Part shown: piece by piece, positions 40,624 through 49,497 of the stretch | Numbering within the stretch: position 1 is the first letter of the stretch | Layout of the letters: every line of letters begins with the position of its first letter | Assembly: GCA_001724855.1 (NCBI GenBank) | Contig: MEED01000012.1 | Coordinates: forward strand, 62,001 to 126,000 | Length of the DNA: 64,000 nt | Source of the DNA: Lautropia sp. SCN 69-89 | GTDB taxonomy: Bacteria; Pseudomonadota; Gammaproteobacteria; Burkholderiales; Burkholderiaceae_E | Reading direction: 5' to 3' | Position numbers and translations under genes: made by a program | Notes under the pieces: generated by a model | Told to the model about the DNA's origin: nothing | The model's database searches: none | What the model saw: only the letters and a program-made list of their open reading frames with translations

Positions 40624-42059
40624 CACGATGACGCGCCATTCGCCGCCCTGTCGACGCCAGCCGGCATATCCGGCCAACGCACCACCTGGCCGTGCTCGGG
40701 CACCGTGACTGGCCAGCCGAGCCGCTGCTGCAGGAGTTCGCCCAGGGCTTGCGCCGCCAGCGGCTCCCCGTGGATCACGAAGGTCTGTGCGGGTGCTCTG
40801 CCGAAGCCGCGAGCCCAGTCGAGCAGAGCGGTCTGGTCGGCATGGGCCGAGAGGCCGTCCACGCTGTGAATTGCGGCACGCACCGGGATGTCCTCGCCGA
40901 AGATGCGCACGCGCTCGGCACCTTCGACCAGACGTCGACCGAGCGTTCCCTGCGCCTGGAAACCGGGAAACAGCACGCTGCATTCGCGCCGCGGCAGATT
41001 GTGGCGCAGGTGGTGCCGGATGCGCCCTGCATCGCACATCCCGCTGGCGGAAACGATGATGGCGCCGGAGCGGATGCGGTTCAGCGCCATGGACTCCTCG
41101 GCGCTCGCGGTGAACTGCAGATACGGGAGGTTTTCACCGCGTGCATGCCAACCGGCCAACTGCTTTGCCTGCTCGTCGAACAGTTCGAGATGCTCGCGCG
41201 TGATGCGCGTGGCTTCCGTGGCCATCGGCGAATCGACGAAGACCATCGGACGCCGCAGGCGCCCTTCGCAGGTGAGACGATGCAGGTGGTAGATCACCTC
41301 CTGGGTTCGGCCCACAGCAAAGGCCGGCACGATGACATTGCCGCCGCGCCCGTACAGGGTCTTCTCGACGATGTCGATCATTTCGTTTTCGGTGGCCGAA
41401 AAGTCCTTGTGCTGGCGGTTGCCATAGGTCGACTCGATGACGAGGATGTCGGCCTCTTCGATCGGGGTGGGGTCACGAAGTATCGGCCGTCCTGGTTGGC
41501 CCAGATCGCCGCTGAACACCAGTTTCGTGGCGCGCCCATCTTCGGTGACCCACACTTCGATGATGGCCGATCCGAGGATGTGTCCGGCATCGCGAAAGCG
41601 CGCGTGCACTCCGACCCCCGGTGTGAACTCGCGGTCGTACTCCACGCTTCGCACCTGCTTCAGGCATTCGTGCGCGTCCCGCAGGGTATACAGCGGCGAT
41701 TGGACGTTCTTCTGCCGAAGCCGCCGGGCATCGCGTTTCGCGTCGCTCTCCTGGATGTGAGCACTGTCGGGCAGCATCACGCCGAGCAAGTCGGCCGTAG
41801 CCGCGGTGGCATGGACAGGTCCCTTGAATCCGGCTCGCGTGAGTTTCGGCAGCAGCCCGCTATGGTCGATATGGGCATGGGTCAGCAGCACGAAATCGAT
41901 GGTTGCCGGGTCGAACCTGAACGGCTCGTGGTTGCGCGTCGCCGCCGTGCGCCCGCCCTGAACCATGCCGCAATCCACCAGGAAGCGCGCGTTCGCCGCT
42001 TCCACCAGGAAACACGATCCGGTGACTTCACGGGCGGCACCGAGAAAGCTCAGTTTCAT
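40623..42059 (-). CDS. MBL-fold, beta-CASP RNA metallo-hydrolase-like protein
   Basis: 478 aa. Metallo-beta-lactamase motif LLTHAHIDHSG, GHILGSAIIEVWV, SGDLGQPGRPIL, ESTYGNRQHKD; beta-CASP region with VIVPAFAVGRTQEV and FVDSPMA; ASGMCDAGRIRHHL; C-terminal RMMBL with VDGLSAHADQTALLDWA and FVIHGEPLAAQAL. This set defines CPSF/YsiD-like nucleases, not beta-lactamases. Closely related proteins often sit next to PHA synthase and stress genes in proteobacteria. ATG at 42059, 33 bp after the outer-membrane factor gene. Confidence 0.93.
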   Translation of the reverse strand: MKLSFLGAAREVTGSCFLVEAANARFLVDCGMVQGGRTAATRNHEPFRFDPATIDFVLLTHAHIDHSGLLPKLTRAGFKGPVHATAATADLLGVMLPDSAHIQESDAKRDARRLRQKNVQSPLYTLRDAHECLKQVRSVEYDREFTPGVGVHARFRDAGHILGSAIIEVWVTEDGRATKLVFSGDLGQPGRPILRDPTPIEEADILVIESTYGNRQHKDFSATENEMIDIVEKTLYGRGGNVIVPAFAVGRTQEVIYHLHRLTCEGRLRRPMVFVDSPMATEATRITREHLELFDEQAKQLAGWHARGENLPYLQFTASAEESMALNRIRSGAIIVSASGMCDAGRIRHHLRHNLPRRECSVLFPGFQAQGTLGRRLVEGAERVRIFGEDIPVRAAIHSVDGLSAHADQTALLDWARGFGRAPAQTFVIHGEPLAAQALGELLQQRLGWPVTVPEHGQVVRWPDMPAGVDRAANGASS

Positions 42060-42092
42060 GAGGCGATCACTCCGGCTTGCGCGTCGGGCAGG

Positions 42093-43637
42093 TCAGGGTC
42101 TGGGGAGTGTGACGGGCGTGGCTGCAACCGGCCCTGGCGTCGGGCTCGTGCCCTGTGGCGCTGCTGCGGTCGCATCCCAACCACCGCCGAGTGCCTTGTA
42201 GAGCGCCACCAGTTGCACGGCCGCGCTCGTGTGCGCGCGTGCAGTCGAGGTCTCGGCTTCGTGCAGCAGACGCTCGGCCGCCAACAGCTCGACCAGCGTA
42301 ATGTCGCCCGCCGCGTAGCGTGCCCTGGCATGGCCGTAGCTGGCGCGCGCCGCATGCAGCGCAGTCCAGCGGCGCCCCAGCGTTTCGAGCCCCGCGTGAT
42401 AGTCGCCAAGCGCACGCTCGGCGTCGCCCAGCGCCCCAAGGACGGCCTGCTCGTAGGCGAGTGCAGCCTGCCGCTCGGACGCCTCGCGCGCCCGGATTTC
42501 AGCGCGCACACGGCCGCCGTCGAACAGCCGCCAGGAGATCAGCGGCAGGATGGAAAAGCGCGAGCTGGACGCATCGAACCAGTCACCGGTGTCGAGTGCC
42601 TGAAACCCGCCGCCGATTCCGATGGAGAGCTTCGGGAAGAGATCGGCCGTGGCCACGCCGATGTCGGCTACGCTCGCGGCCAGGCGTCGCTCCGCGGCGA
42701 GCACGTCGGGGCGACGGCGCAGCACGTCGGCGCGCTCGCCCACCGGCAGCGCCCACAATACCGACGGCGCCAGCGGCTCGTCGAGCAGTGCGAGTTCGCG
42801 CTCCGGCGGCGCGCCCAGGAGTACGCCCAGGCCGAGGACCGCGGCGCGTTGCCGCGCCTGGATATCCGGCAAGACTGCGTTGGCCGTGGCCCACTGGGCA
42901 TACGCCGAATCCACGTCGGAGGCGGCCGCATCGCCCAGCGCATGTCGCAGGCGCACCAGTTCCAGCGTCTGCTGCAGCGTGTCCAGCGTGGCCCGTTGCG
43001 CGTGCAGTTCATACCCGGCACCGACGACGGTGAACCAGGTGCGCGCGACCTCGGCGACGATGCGTATGCGCACGCCCTGCGCGTCGACCTCCGTAGCCTG
43101 AAGCCGGGCGCTGGCGCCTTGCAGTGCGCGCAGCCTGGCACCGAAAAGGTCGGCTTCCCAGGCCGCGTCGAAGCCCGCATCGTAGATCGTCTGCGTGGCC
43201 TCGAGGCCGGGGATGGCCCCGATGGGCAAGGGCCCGTTTTCGCTCTGCCGGCGCCGGTTGACGCTCGCGCCGATACTCGCGGTGGGCAGGCGTTCGCCGG
43301 CCACGCGATCGCGCAGTGCGCGCGCCTCGTCGATGCGTGCCGCGGCCTGGCGCAGGTCGAGGTTTTGTGCCAGCGCGGTATCGATCAGGCGATTCAGCAC
43401 CGGGTCGCCGAGGCTGGACCACCAGTGGGCCAGGTCCGCCGACGCGGTTTGGCTCGCCAGCGGCAGGGTCCAGCCGTCGCCGATCTCGACCGATGGCGGT
43501 TTCTGGTAATCCGGGCCGACGGCGGCACACGCCGTCAGCAGGATGCTGCCCACGAGCAGGACTGCAGGACGCAGCAGTCGGTCGGAGAGGCGGCCTCCGA
43601 TTGCTGCCGGTGCATCGAGGTGATGGGTGCGGGTCAT
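42093..43637 (-). CDS. RND/ABC-type outer-membrane efflux lipoprotein (NodT/OprM family)
   Basis: 514 aa TolC-like outer-membrane factor. Signal with lipobox LLTAC near residue 37, then VGPDYQKPPSVEIGDGW, typical of the NodT subfamily. Two OEP repeats follow, with LRQAAARIDEARALRDRVAGE and VLRRRPDVLAAERRLAASVADIG. The ATG at 43637 overlaps the upstream permease stop by 4 bp. It should form the outer-membrane channel for the HlyD/ABC exporter encoded upstream in the same unit. Confidence 0.93.
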   Translation of the reverse strand: MTRTHHLDAPAAIGGRLSDRLLRPAVLLVGSILLTACAAVGPDYQKPPSVEIGDGWTLPLASQTASADLAHWWSSLGDPVLNRLIDTALAQNLDLRQAAARIDEARALRDRVAGERLPTASIGASVNRRRQSENGPLPIGAIPGLEATQTIYDAGFDAAWEADLFGARLRALQGASARLQATEVDAQGVRIRIVAEVARTWFTVVGAGYELHAQRATLDTLQQTLELVRLRHALGDAAASDVDSAYAQWATANAVLPDIQARQRAAVLGLGVLLGAPPERELALLDEPLAPSVLWALPVGERADVLRRRPDVLAAERRLAASVADIGVATADLFPKLSIGIGGGFQALDTGDWFDASSSRFSILPLISWRLFDGGRVRAEIRAREASERQAALAYEQAVLGALGDAERALGDYHAGLETLGRRWTALHAARASYGHARARYAAGDITLVELLAAERLLHEAETSTARAHTSAAVQLVALYKALGGGWDATAAAPQGTSPTPGPVAATPVTLPRP

Positions 43638-44752
43638 TGCAGGCGTCCTCGGACGAATACGGTGGCCATCGTCAGCGTGATCACGGCGATGACCGCCAGC
43701 GGCCACAAGCTGGCGAAAATGTCACCGGGTGGCATGGCCTTCAGAAAGCTGCCTTCGACGATGATCAGGAAATGGGTCAGCGGAATGGCCTGGGCCAGCC
43801 ATTGCAGGAACACCGGCATGTTCTCCACAGGCGTGGCGAAGCCGGACATCAGCACGGCTGGCACGCCAACGGCGAACGCGCCCAGGATGGCCTGCTGCTG
43901 GGTCATGCTCACAGCGGAGATCATCAGGCCGATACCGACCACCGACAGGATGAACAGCATCAGGCTGACGAGCAGCAGGCCGAACGACCCGGTGAACGGG
44001 ATGCGAAACACGAACACACCTGCCGCGACCATGAACAGGCCGAGCAGAGTGCCGATTGCGAGCGCAGGGAGTGACTTGGAAACGATGATTTCCGGTGTCG
44101 AGGTCGGTGACACCAGCAACTGATCGAACGTACCCAACTCGCGTTCGCGTGCAATCGACAGCGAGGTGATGAGCAACGCGCTGAACAGCGCCAGGATACC
44201 CGTGAGGCCGGGTACGATGAACCAGCGGTAGACCAGGTTCGGATTGAACCAGTGGCGCACGACTACCGGTGTCGGCGCCTGGGTTTCCGGCACGACCTCG
44301 GCACCGATATCGGCAGCAATGGTGGAGAGGTAAGCGACGGCGATCTGGCCGGAGTTGCTGCGCCTGCCATCGACGAGCACCTGTGCACGGCCACTGTCGC
44401 CGGCCGCAATGATGCGCGAGAAATCCACCGGGATGTCGAGCGCCGCAATCACCTCGCCCTGGTCGATCAGGTCGTGCAGCTGTTTCCTGCTCTGCACGCG
44501 CCGCACGCGCGTGATGAACTCGGCGCTGTCAAGCCGCTGGACCAGTTCGTGAGACCAGCGGCCCGAGTCCTGGTTGTACACGGCGATGTCGACGTTGCGG
44601 ACTTCGAGCGTCGCGGCAAAGGCGAAGATCAGAAGCTGCAGAATGGGCGGCACGAACACCACCATGCGGCTGCGCGGATCGCGCAACACGCTGAGCACTT
44701 CCTTGATGAACTGCGCCCGCAAGCGGGTGAGGGAGAAGGTCGATCCAGCCAC
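43634..44752 (-). CDS. ABC-2 type permease (YbhR-like)
   Basis: 372 aa. N-terminal helix after RDPRSRMVVFVPPILQLLIFA, a large periplasmic domain (about residues 50-170), then five hydrophobic helices with FSALLITSLSIARERELGTFDQLLVSP and SGFATPVENMPVFLQWLAQAIPLTHF. GTG start at 44752, 5 bp after the other permease; stop overlaps the outer-membrane factor. Two such permeases with a double ATPase and an HlyD protein match the E. coli ybhGFSR layout. Confidence 0.92.
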   Translation of the reverse strand: MAGSTFSLTRLRAQFIKEVLSVLRDPRSRMVVFVPPILQLLIFAFAATLEVRNVDIAVYNQDSGRWSHELVQRLDSAEFITRVRRVQSRKQLHDLIDQGEVIAALDIPVDFSRIIAAGDSGRAQVLVDGRRSNSGQIAVAYLSTIAADIGAEVVPETQAPTPVVVRHWFNPNLVYRWFIVPGLTGILALFSALLITSLSIARERELGTFDQLLVSPTSTPEIIVSKSLPALAIGTLLGLFMVAAGVFVFRIPFTGSFGLLLVSLMLFILSVVGIGLMISAVSMTQQQAILGAFAVGVPAVLMSGFATPVENMPVFLQWLAQAIPLTHFLIIVEGSFLKAMPPGDIFASLWPLAVIAVITLTMATVFVRGRLQ

Positions 44753-44757
44753 GGCCG

Positions 44758-45927
44758 CTATTCCAGGTTCTTGCGCGTGACGCGCCTGGCCAGCAGGAAG
44801 AACGCCAACCCGATCGCAGCCATGGCCAGCAGATTCGGGGTGAACACCGCCCAGATATCTCCGGCGAGAAATACGGTCTTCAGTGCATCGACGAAGAAGC
44901 GTGCCGGAACCAGCCAGGTCAGGGCGCGGATCGGAGCCGGCATGGCATCGATCTCGAACAGGAAACCGGAGAGCATGAAGGCGGGCAGAAAACCGGAAAA
45001 CAGCGCGATCTGCGCCGCCAGGAACTGGTTGCGCGCCAGCGACGAAATGAGCAGGCCCTGGCCCAGCGCCGGCACCATGAAGACCGCCGACAGCAGCAGC
45101 AGTGCCGCGATCGAGCCGCGCATGGGCACGTCGAAGACAAACACGGCCAGGGCGGCGGCGCCCAGCGTGGAGAGCATTCCGAGCACGAAGTACGGCAACA
45201 GCTTGCCGATCAGGATTTCCGCCACCGATGCAGGCGTCGACAGCACTGCCTCCATGGTTCCGCGCTCCCACTCACGCGCCACCACCAGTGCAGTGAGCAT
45301 CGTGCCGATGATGGTCATGACGATGGCAATCGCACCTGGAATCAGCGCGCGGCGGCTCTCGAGCTCGGCGTTGAACCAGTAGCGGGGCTCGAGCAGTACC
45401 GCCTGGGGCGGGGCTTCCACATCGAGCCCGGCGCGCCAGGACTGCACCACGCCCCTGGCATAGTTCTCCACGTAATTGGCGGTGTTGGGGTAGGAACCAT
45501 CGGTGACGATCTGAACGAGCGGTTGGCTGCCCCGAAGCGCCAGGCGCTCCTCGAAGTCCTGCGGTATGACCACGAAGCCGCGCAGTTCGCCCGAGACGAG
45601 CTTGTTCTCGACCTCCCGCCGATCATGGGCAAAGTTCGCGTCGAGATAGTGGGTGCCGGCGAAGGCCGCAGCCAGCGCCTGCGCCGAAGCGCCGGGTGAC
45701 TCCAGTACCACGCCGATGCGTACGTGCCTTGCGTCCAGCGACACCGCATAGGCGAACAGCAGCAACAACACGACGGGCAACACGAAGGCGATCAGCAGCG
45801 TGGATGGGTCGCGCAGCGCCTGCAGGCTTTCCTTGTGGACCAGTGCTGCGAGGCGTTGCAGGTCGAACCGGCGCAAACCACCCATCCGTGCCGGATCCAT
45901 GTCGTCGTGTCGGGTGCTGTCCGTCAC
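44758..45927 (-). CDS. ABC-2 type permease (YbhS-like)
   Basis: 389 aa. Same architecture as its neighbour: RDPSTLLIAFVLPVVLLLLFAYA, a large periplasmic loop with GELRGFVVIPQDFEERLA, then ALVVAREWERGTMEAVLSTP and SGFLFEIDAMPAPIRALTWLVPARFF. GTG start at 45927 overlaps the ATPase stop (GTGA). It pairs with the permease at 43634 to form the exporter's membrane heterodimer. Confidence 0.92.
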   Translation of the reverse strand: MTDSTRHDDMDPARMGGLRRFDLQRLAALVHKESLQALRDPSTLLIAFVLPVVLLLLFAYAVSLDARHVRIGVVLESPGASAQALAAAFAGTHYLDANFAHDRREVENKLVSGELRGFVVIPQDFEERLALRGSQPLVQIVTDGSYPNTANYVENYARGVVQSWRAGLDVEAPPQAVLLEPRYWFNAELESRRALIPGAIAIVMTIIGTMLTALVVAREWERGTMEAVLSTPASVAEILIGKLLPYFVLGMLSTLGAAALAVFVFDVPMRGSIAALLLLSAVFMVPALGQGLLISSLARNQFLAAQIALFSGFLPAFMLSGFLFEIDAMPAPIRALTWLVPARFFVDALKTVFLAGDIWAVFTPNLLAMAAIGLAFFLLARRVTRKNLE

Positions 45928-47699
45928 GTGCTCGTCTCGAATTCACGGTCGGCCGACTGCACCAGATGGATGAAGGCGTCCTCCATGGTCGGGTCGGGTC
46001 GCTCGGCACGGGTGGCGGCCCGTTTGAGAGCGTCGGGCGTGTCCAGCGCGATCAGGCGCGCGCGAGACAGCATCGCCACGCGATCGCAGTACTCGGCCTC
46101 GTCCATGAAGTGGGTGGTGACCATGATGGTCACGCCCTTGCGTGCCAGGCCGTTGATATGGGTCCAGAATTCGCGACGCGTGATCGGGTCGACTCCGGAG
46201 GTGGGCTCGTCCAGGAACAGCACGGGTGGGCGATGCATCAGCGCGCACGCGAGCGCCAGGCGCTGCTTGTGTCCCAGAGGCAGGGAGTCGGGCGCGGCCG
46301 ATAACCAGTTGCGCAGGTCGAAGGTCTCGATCATTTCCTCGATGCGATCGTGTCGTGTGTTTCCTTCCAGCTGATAGACACCGGCCGAAAACTCCAGGTT
46401 CTGGCGCACCGAGAGCAGGCCATAGAGCGAGAACTTCTGGGCCATGTAGCCGAGGCGGCTCTTTGCTGCGCCGGTCGCGTGGCGCAGGTCGTGCCCCACC
46501 ACGTGCGCCTCCCCCTCGGTGGGCTCGAGCAGGCCGCAGAGCATCTTGAAAGTGGTGGATTTCCCGGCGCCATTGGGGCCGAGCAGGCCGAAGATTTCAC
46601 CCTTGCGCACTTCGAAGCTGACGTTGTCGGTGGCGGTGAAGTCCCCGAAGCGCTTGGTCAGGTTGCGGCAGGAAACGGCAATGTCGGATCCCAGTTCGAC
46701 CGGCGGCAGACGCTCGGCCAGAGTCGATGTGCCGCCGGGGCCGCCGCCGAGCAGATCGATGAAAGCGTCCTCGAAGCGTGCGGGCACTGGCGCCAGGTGC
46801 ACGGCCGCCTGATCAGCCAAAGCCTGGACTTGCTCCGCTCCCGCGCTCTTGCGCAGCACCACGCGCACGCCCGCCCCCTGGATCACCCCATCGCTGACGC
46901 TCGGAAGGTCGAGCGCTTCGGTGAGCAGCGCGCGGCGCCGGGTGCCGACATCTTCCAGGCGAAAACTGCGACCCTCGAGCTGCGCGGTCAACGCCTGCGG
47001 TGGGCCATCGAACAGCAGTCGACCTGCATTCATCAGCAGCACGCTCTCGCACCGCTCGGCTTCGTCCAGGTACGCGGTGGACCAGACGACGGCCATGCCC
47101 TCGTCGGTGAGCGCCTGCACCATGCGCCACAGATCCTGGCGGCTGACCGGATCGACCCCCACGCCAGGCTCGTCCAGCAGCAGGACCCTGGGCCGTGCCA
47201 TCAGGGCACAGGCCAGGCCCAGTTTCTGCTTCATGCCACCGGAGAGTTTTCCGGCCAGGCGCGTGGTGAAGGGCCCGAGCCGGGTAAAGTCGAGCAACTC
47301 GGCAAACAGGTCGGCGTTGCGGTCGGCGTCCATGCCGCGCAGCCGCGCATACAGGCGCATGTTCTCCATCACCGACAGGTCTTCGTACAGACCGAAGCGC
47401 TGCGGCATGTAGCCGCTGGCGACGTGGATGGCGTCGTTGTCTTTCACTACATCGAAGCCGGCCAGCGTGACGCGACCGGCATTGGGCACCAGGAGACCGG
47501 TCAGGATGCGCATCAGCGTCGTCTTGCCGGCACCGTCCGGGCCCACCAGGCCGGTCAGCCGCCCGTAATGGATGCGTGCGCTCAAGCCCCGCAAGGCCTG
47601 AACGGAACCAAAATGCTTGTCCACGCCTTCGATGACGACGGCAGCAGCCTGATCGTTCGCACCTTCGGGAGCGGCCGCGTTGGCAGTGCCTGTCGGCAT
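45924..47699 (-). CDS. double-ATPase ABC exporter protein (YbhF-like)
   Basis: 591 aa with two complete nucleotide-binding domains. First: Walker A GPDGAGKTT, signature KLSGGMKQKLGL, Walker B RVLLLDEPGVGVDP. Second: GPNGAGKST, signature-like LPLGHKQRLAL, FLDEPTSGVDP. The second signature (LGHKQ in place of LSGGQ) is altered, as in several YbhF/RbbA-type proteins. There are no membrane helices. ATG at 47699 (MPTGTANAA) directly follows the HlyD stop. It energises the two permeases next in the operon. Confidence 0.93.
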   Translation of the reverse strand: MPTGTANAAAPEGANDQAAAVVIEGVDKHFGSVQALRGLSARIHYGRLTGLVGPDGAGKTTLMRILTGLLVPNAGRVTLAGFDVVKDNDAIHVASGYMPQRFGLYEDLSVMENMRLYARLRGMDADRNADLFAELLDFTRLGPFTTRLAGKLSGGMKQKLGLACALMARPRVLLLDEPGVGVDPVSRQDLWRMVQALTDEGMAVVWSTAYLDEAERCESVLLMNAGRLLFDGPPQALTAQLEGRSFRLEDVGTRRRALLTEALDLPSVSDGVIQGAGVRVVLRKSAGAEQVQALADQAAVHLAPVPARFEDAFIDLLGGGPGGTSTLAERLPPVELGSDIAVSCRNLTKRFGDFTATDNVSFEVRKGEIFGLLGPNGAGKSTTFKMLCGLLEPTEGEAHVVGHDLRHATGAAKSRLGYMAQKFSLYGLLSVRQNLEFSAGVYQLEGNTRHDRIEEMIETFDLRNWLSAAPDSLPLGHKQRLALACALMHRPPVLFLDEPTSGVDPITRREFWTHINGLARKGVTIMVTTHFMDEAEYCDRVAMLSRARLIALDTPDALKRAATRAERPDPTMEDAFIHLVQSADREFETST

Positions 47700-47700
47700 C

Positions 47701-48729
47701 TCAGCGACTCTCCGACTGCCTGCTGCTGTCGGCGGTGTTCGCCTCGACCTCGATCGTGACCGGCATGCCCTGGCGCAGCGCGGTGTCCGCATCGGCAATC
47801 ACGATGCGCAGGCGATACACCAGGTCCGTGCGCAGGTCGGTGGTCTCCACCGTCCTGGGTGTGAACTCGGCACGCGGCGAGATGAAGCCGACCTGACCGC
47901 GATAAGTCTTGTCGGAGGAATCGCTCTTCACGCGCACCCGGGTGCCGGGTGCGATGCGCCCGAGGTCCGTCTCGCCGACGTAGGCGCGCACGTAAACGGG
48001 CTTGTCGAGGCTCAGGCTGTAGACCGCGCTCTGGCTCGCGACCATGCTGCCAGGCTCGCGTACGCGTGCGATCACGGTGCCGTCACTGGGCGCGAGCAAC
48101 TCGGTATCGGCCAGAGCAGTCGCGGCCTGCGTGCGCGCTGCCTGCGCCGCCGCAAGGCGGGCTTCCGCGGCGGCGATGTCTTCCTTGCGGAATCCTTCCA
48201 TTGCCTGGGACAGGGCCGCTTTCGCTGCGTTGACCCCGGCGGCCGCCTGGTCCCGCGCGGTGCGGGCAGCGTCGACGGTGCGCTGGCTGCTCGCGCCGGA
48301 TGCGAGCAGCCGGCTTTGGCGCTCATAGTTTCGCTCGGCGTCGGTGGCGCCGGCCTGCGCCTGCCCGAGCGCTTCCCGCGCCTGCGTGATCTCCTGCGGC
48401 CGCAAGCCGCGGCGCAGCTTGGCCAATTCCGCCTGCGCCACCTGTACCGAGGCTTCGGCTGCCGCCAGGGCTTCGCGATAGGGCTGCGCGTCCAGCGCGG
48501 CCATGCGCGCGCCGGCGGCAATCGCGTCGCCTTCATCGAAATTCATCCGGGCCACCCGACCGGGCTGCCGGAAGGCCAGTTGCACCTCGCGGATGTCGAC
48601 GTTGCCATACAGCCGCAGCGGGCCAGAATCGCTCTTGCTGCGCTGAATCCAGAAGAGTCCGGCACCGACCGCAACAACGGCAATGGTCGCAACGAGCATG
48701 ACGGCTTTCGTGCCGCGCAGGGTCTTCAT
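47701..48729 (-). CDS. HlyD-family periplasmic adaptor (YbhG-like)
   Basis: 342 aa. Single N-terminal membrane anchor (VMLVATIAVVAVGAGLFWI), GNVDIREVQLAFRQPGRVARM, a long Ala/Gln-rich coiled coil (about residues 75-210), then LLAPSDGTVIARVREPGSMV and KPVYVRAYVGETDLGRIAPG. This is the membrane-fusion protein linking ABC permeases to the outer-membrane factor. ATG at 48729, overlapping the TetR stop (48726) by 4 bp. Confidence 0.93.
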   Translation of the reverse strand: MKTLRGTKAVMLVATIAVVAVGAGLFWIQRSKSDSGPLRLYGNVDIREVQLAFRQPGRVARMNFDEGDAIAAGARMAALDAQPYREALAAAEASVQVAQAELAKLRRGLRPQEITQAREALGQAQAGATDAERNYERQSRLLASGASSQRTVDAARTARDQAAAGVNAAKAALSQAMEGFRKEDIAAAEARLAAAQAARTQAATALADTELLAPSDGTVIARVREPGSMVASQSAVYSLSLDKPVYVRAYVGETDLGRIAPGTRVRVKSDSSDKTYRGQVGFISPRAEFTPRTVETTDLRTDLVYRLRIVIADADTALRQGMPVTIEVEANTADSSRQSESR

Positions 48730-49334
48730 CTCGTGGCCCCGATGCCTTGTCGATAGATCGCGAACACCGCGGGCGCGTCGCGGCGAATTCGACTGACCTT
48801 GCCGGCCAGCATTGACTGCATCACCAGCCCCTGGATCGTGCCGATGAAAAGCACCGCGGCGGCGTCCACGTCCAGCGCGGGGTCCAGTTCCCCCTGCGCC
48901 TTGCCTGCCTCCATCACCCGGCGCAACCGCCGTTCGTACTGCCGAATCAAGGTCTGGACCATGCGCTTCGCGAGTGTCTCGCCCGGGCGCTGCAACTCGC
49001 CGAAGAGCATTCGAGGCACGCCGGAGTGCCTGGCCACGAAGTCGATGTGCGTCATGAACACGGCTTCGAGTGCCACGGCAGGAGACGCGGCGCCTTCGAT
49101 GGCCTCGTCGACGCTGGCCAGCAGTCGCTCGCTGATCCAGGACATCGCCGCCTCCAGGATCGCGTCCTTGGTCGGAAAGTGGCGAAACAGCGCACCCTGG
49201 GTCAAACCCATTCGGTCGGCAATGGCTGTGGTCGTGATCTCGGCAGGGTTCTGCTCGGCAGCGAGATCGACCACGGCCTTCACCGTGGCCGCGCGCCTCT
49301 CCTCGGCGGGCAGGGCCGGAGGTCGTTCATTCAC
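48726..49334 (-). CDS. TetR/AcrR-family regulator of the exporter/PHA locus
   Basis: 202 aa. HTH ITTTAIADRMGLTQGALFRHFPTKDAILEA (about residues 33-65); the C-terminal ligand-binding domain is helical with no assigned ligand. First gene of the minus-strand unit, in the same order (TetR, HlyD, ABC, permease, permease) as E. coli cecR-ybhGFSR. Two inverted 20-bp sites lie between it and phaC, one on its own -10 and one on that of phaC, so it probably represses itself and both units. Confidence 0.93.
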   Translation of the reverse strand: MNERPPALPAEERRAATVKAVVDLAAEQNPAEITTTAIADRMGLTQGALFRHFPTKDAILEAAMSWISERLLASVDEAIEGAASPAVALEAVFMTHIDFVARHSGVPRMLFGELQRPGETLAKRMVQTLIRQYERRLRRVMEAGKAQGELDPALDVDAAAVLFIGTIQGLVMQSMLAGKVSRIRRDAPAVFAIYRQGIGATR

Positions 49335-49356
49335 TTTTCGCGGGCTCCATAGAGTG

Positions 49357-49376
49357 AGTGACTTATTACTAGCTTA
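49357..49376. promoter_or_regulatory. TetR operator copy 1 on the tetR -10
   Basis: AGTGACTTATTACTAGCTTA. On the minus strand its end supplies the -10 TAAGCT (49371-49376) of a promoter with TTGAAT (49394-49399) 17 bp upstream, reading toward tetR. An exact inverted copy lies 100 bp away at 49457-49476. Confidence 0.75.
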
Positions 49377-49456
49377 TCACTGCACGCCCCTGGATTCAAG
49401 CAGAAAGCCTGTTCGGATTGCCTCTGTCGATGGCTTGCATTTCCTTCCCTGTTTGT

Positions 49457-49476
49457 TAAGCTAGTAATAAGTCACT
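49457..49476. promoter_or_regulatory. TetR operator copy 2 on the phaC -10
   Basis: TAAGCTAGTAATAAGTCACT, the exact reverse complement of 49357-49376. TAAGCT (49457-49462) is the likely phaC -10, 16 bp after TTGCAT (49435-49440). Within it the pattern GTAA-N8-TTAC is palindromic, as expected for a TetR dimer site. A bound repressor would block both promoters. Confidence 0.75.
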
Positions 49477-49497
49477 TACCAAGAGGATCTCGACGAG

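Noticed and set aside
40623-42059. Beta-lactamase resistance gene
   Set aside because: The MBL motif is accompanied by beta-CASP and RMMBL segments, which mark RNA/DNA-processing hydrolases.
40692-44123. Open frame of about 1140 codons on the plus strand across the MBL and efflux genes
   Set aside because: Runs antisense through three well-supported genes and shows no domain.
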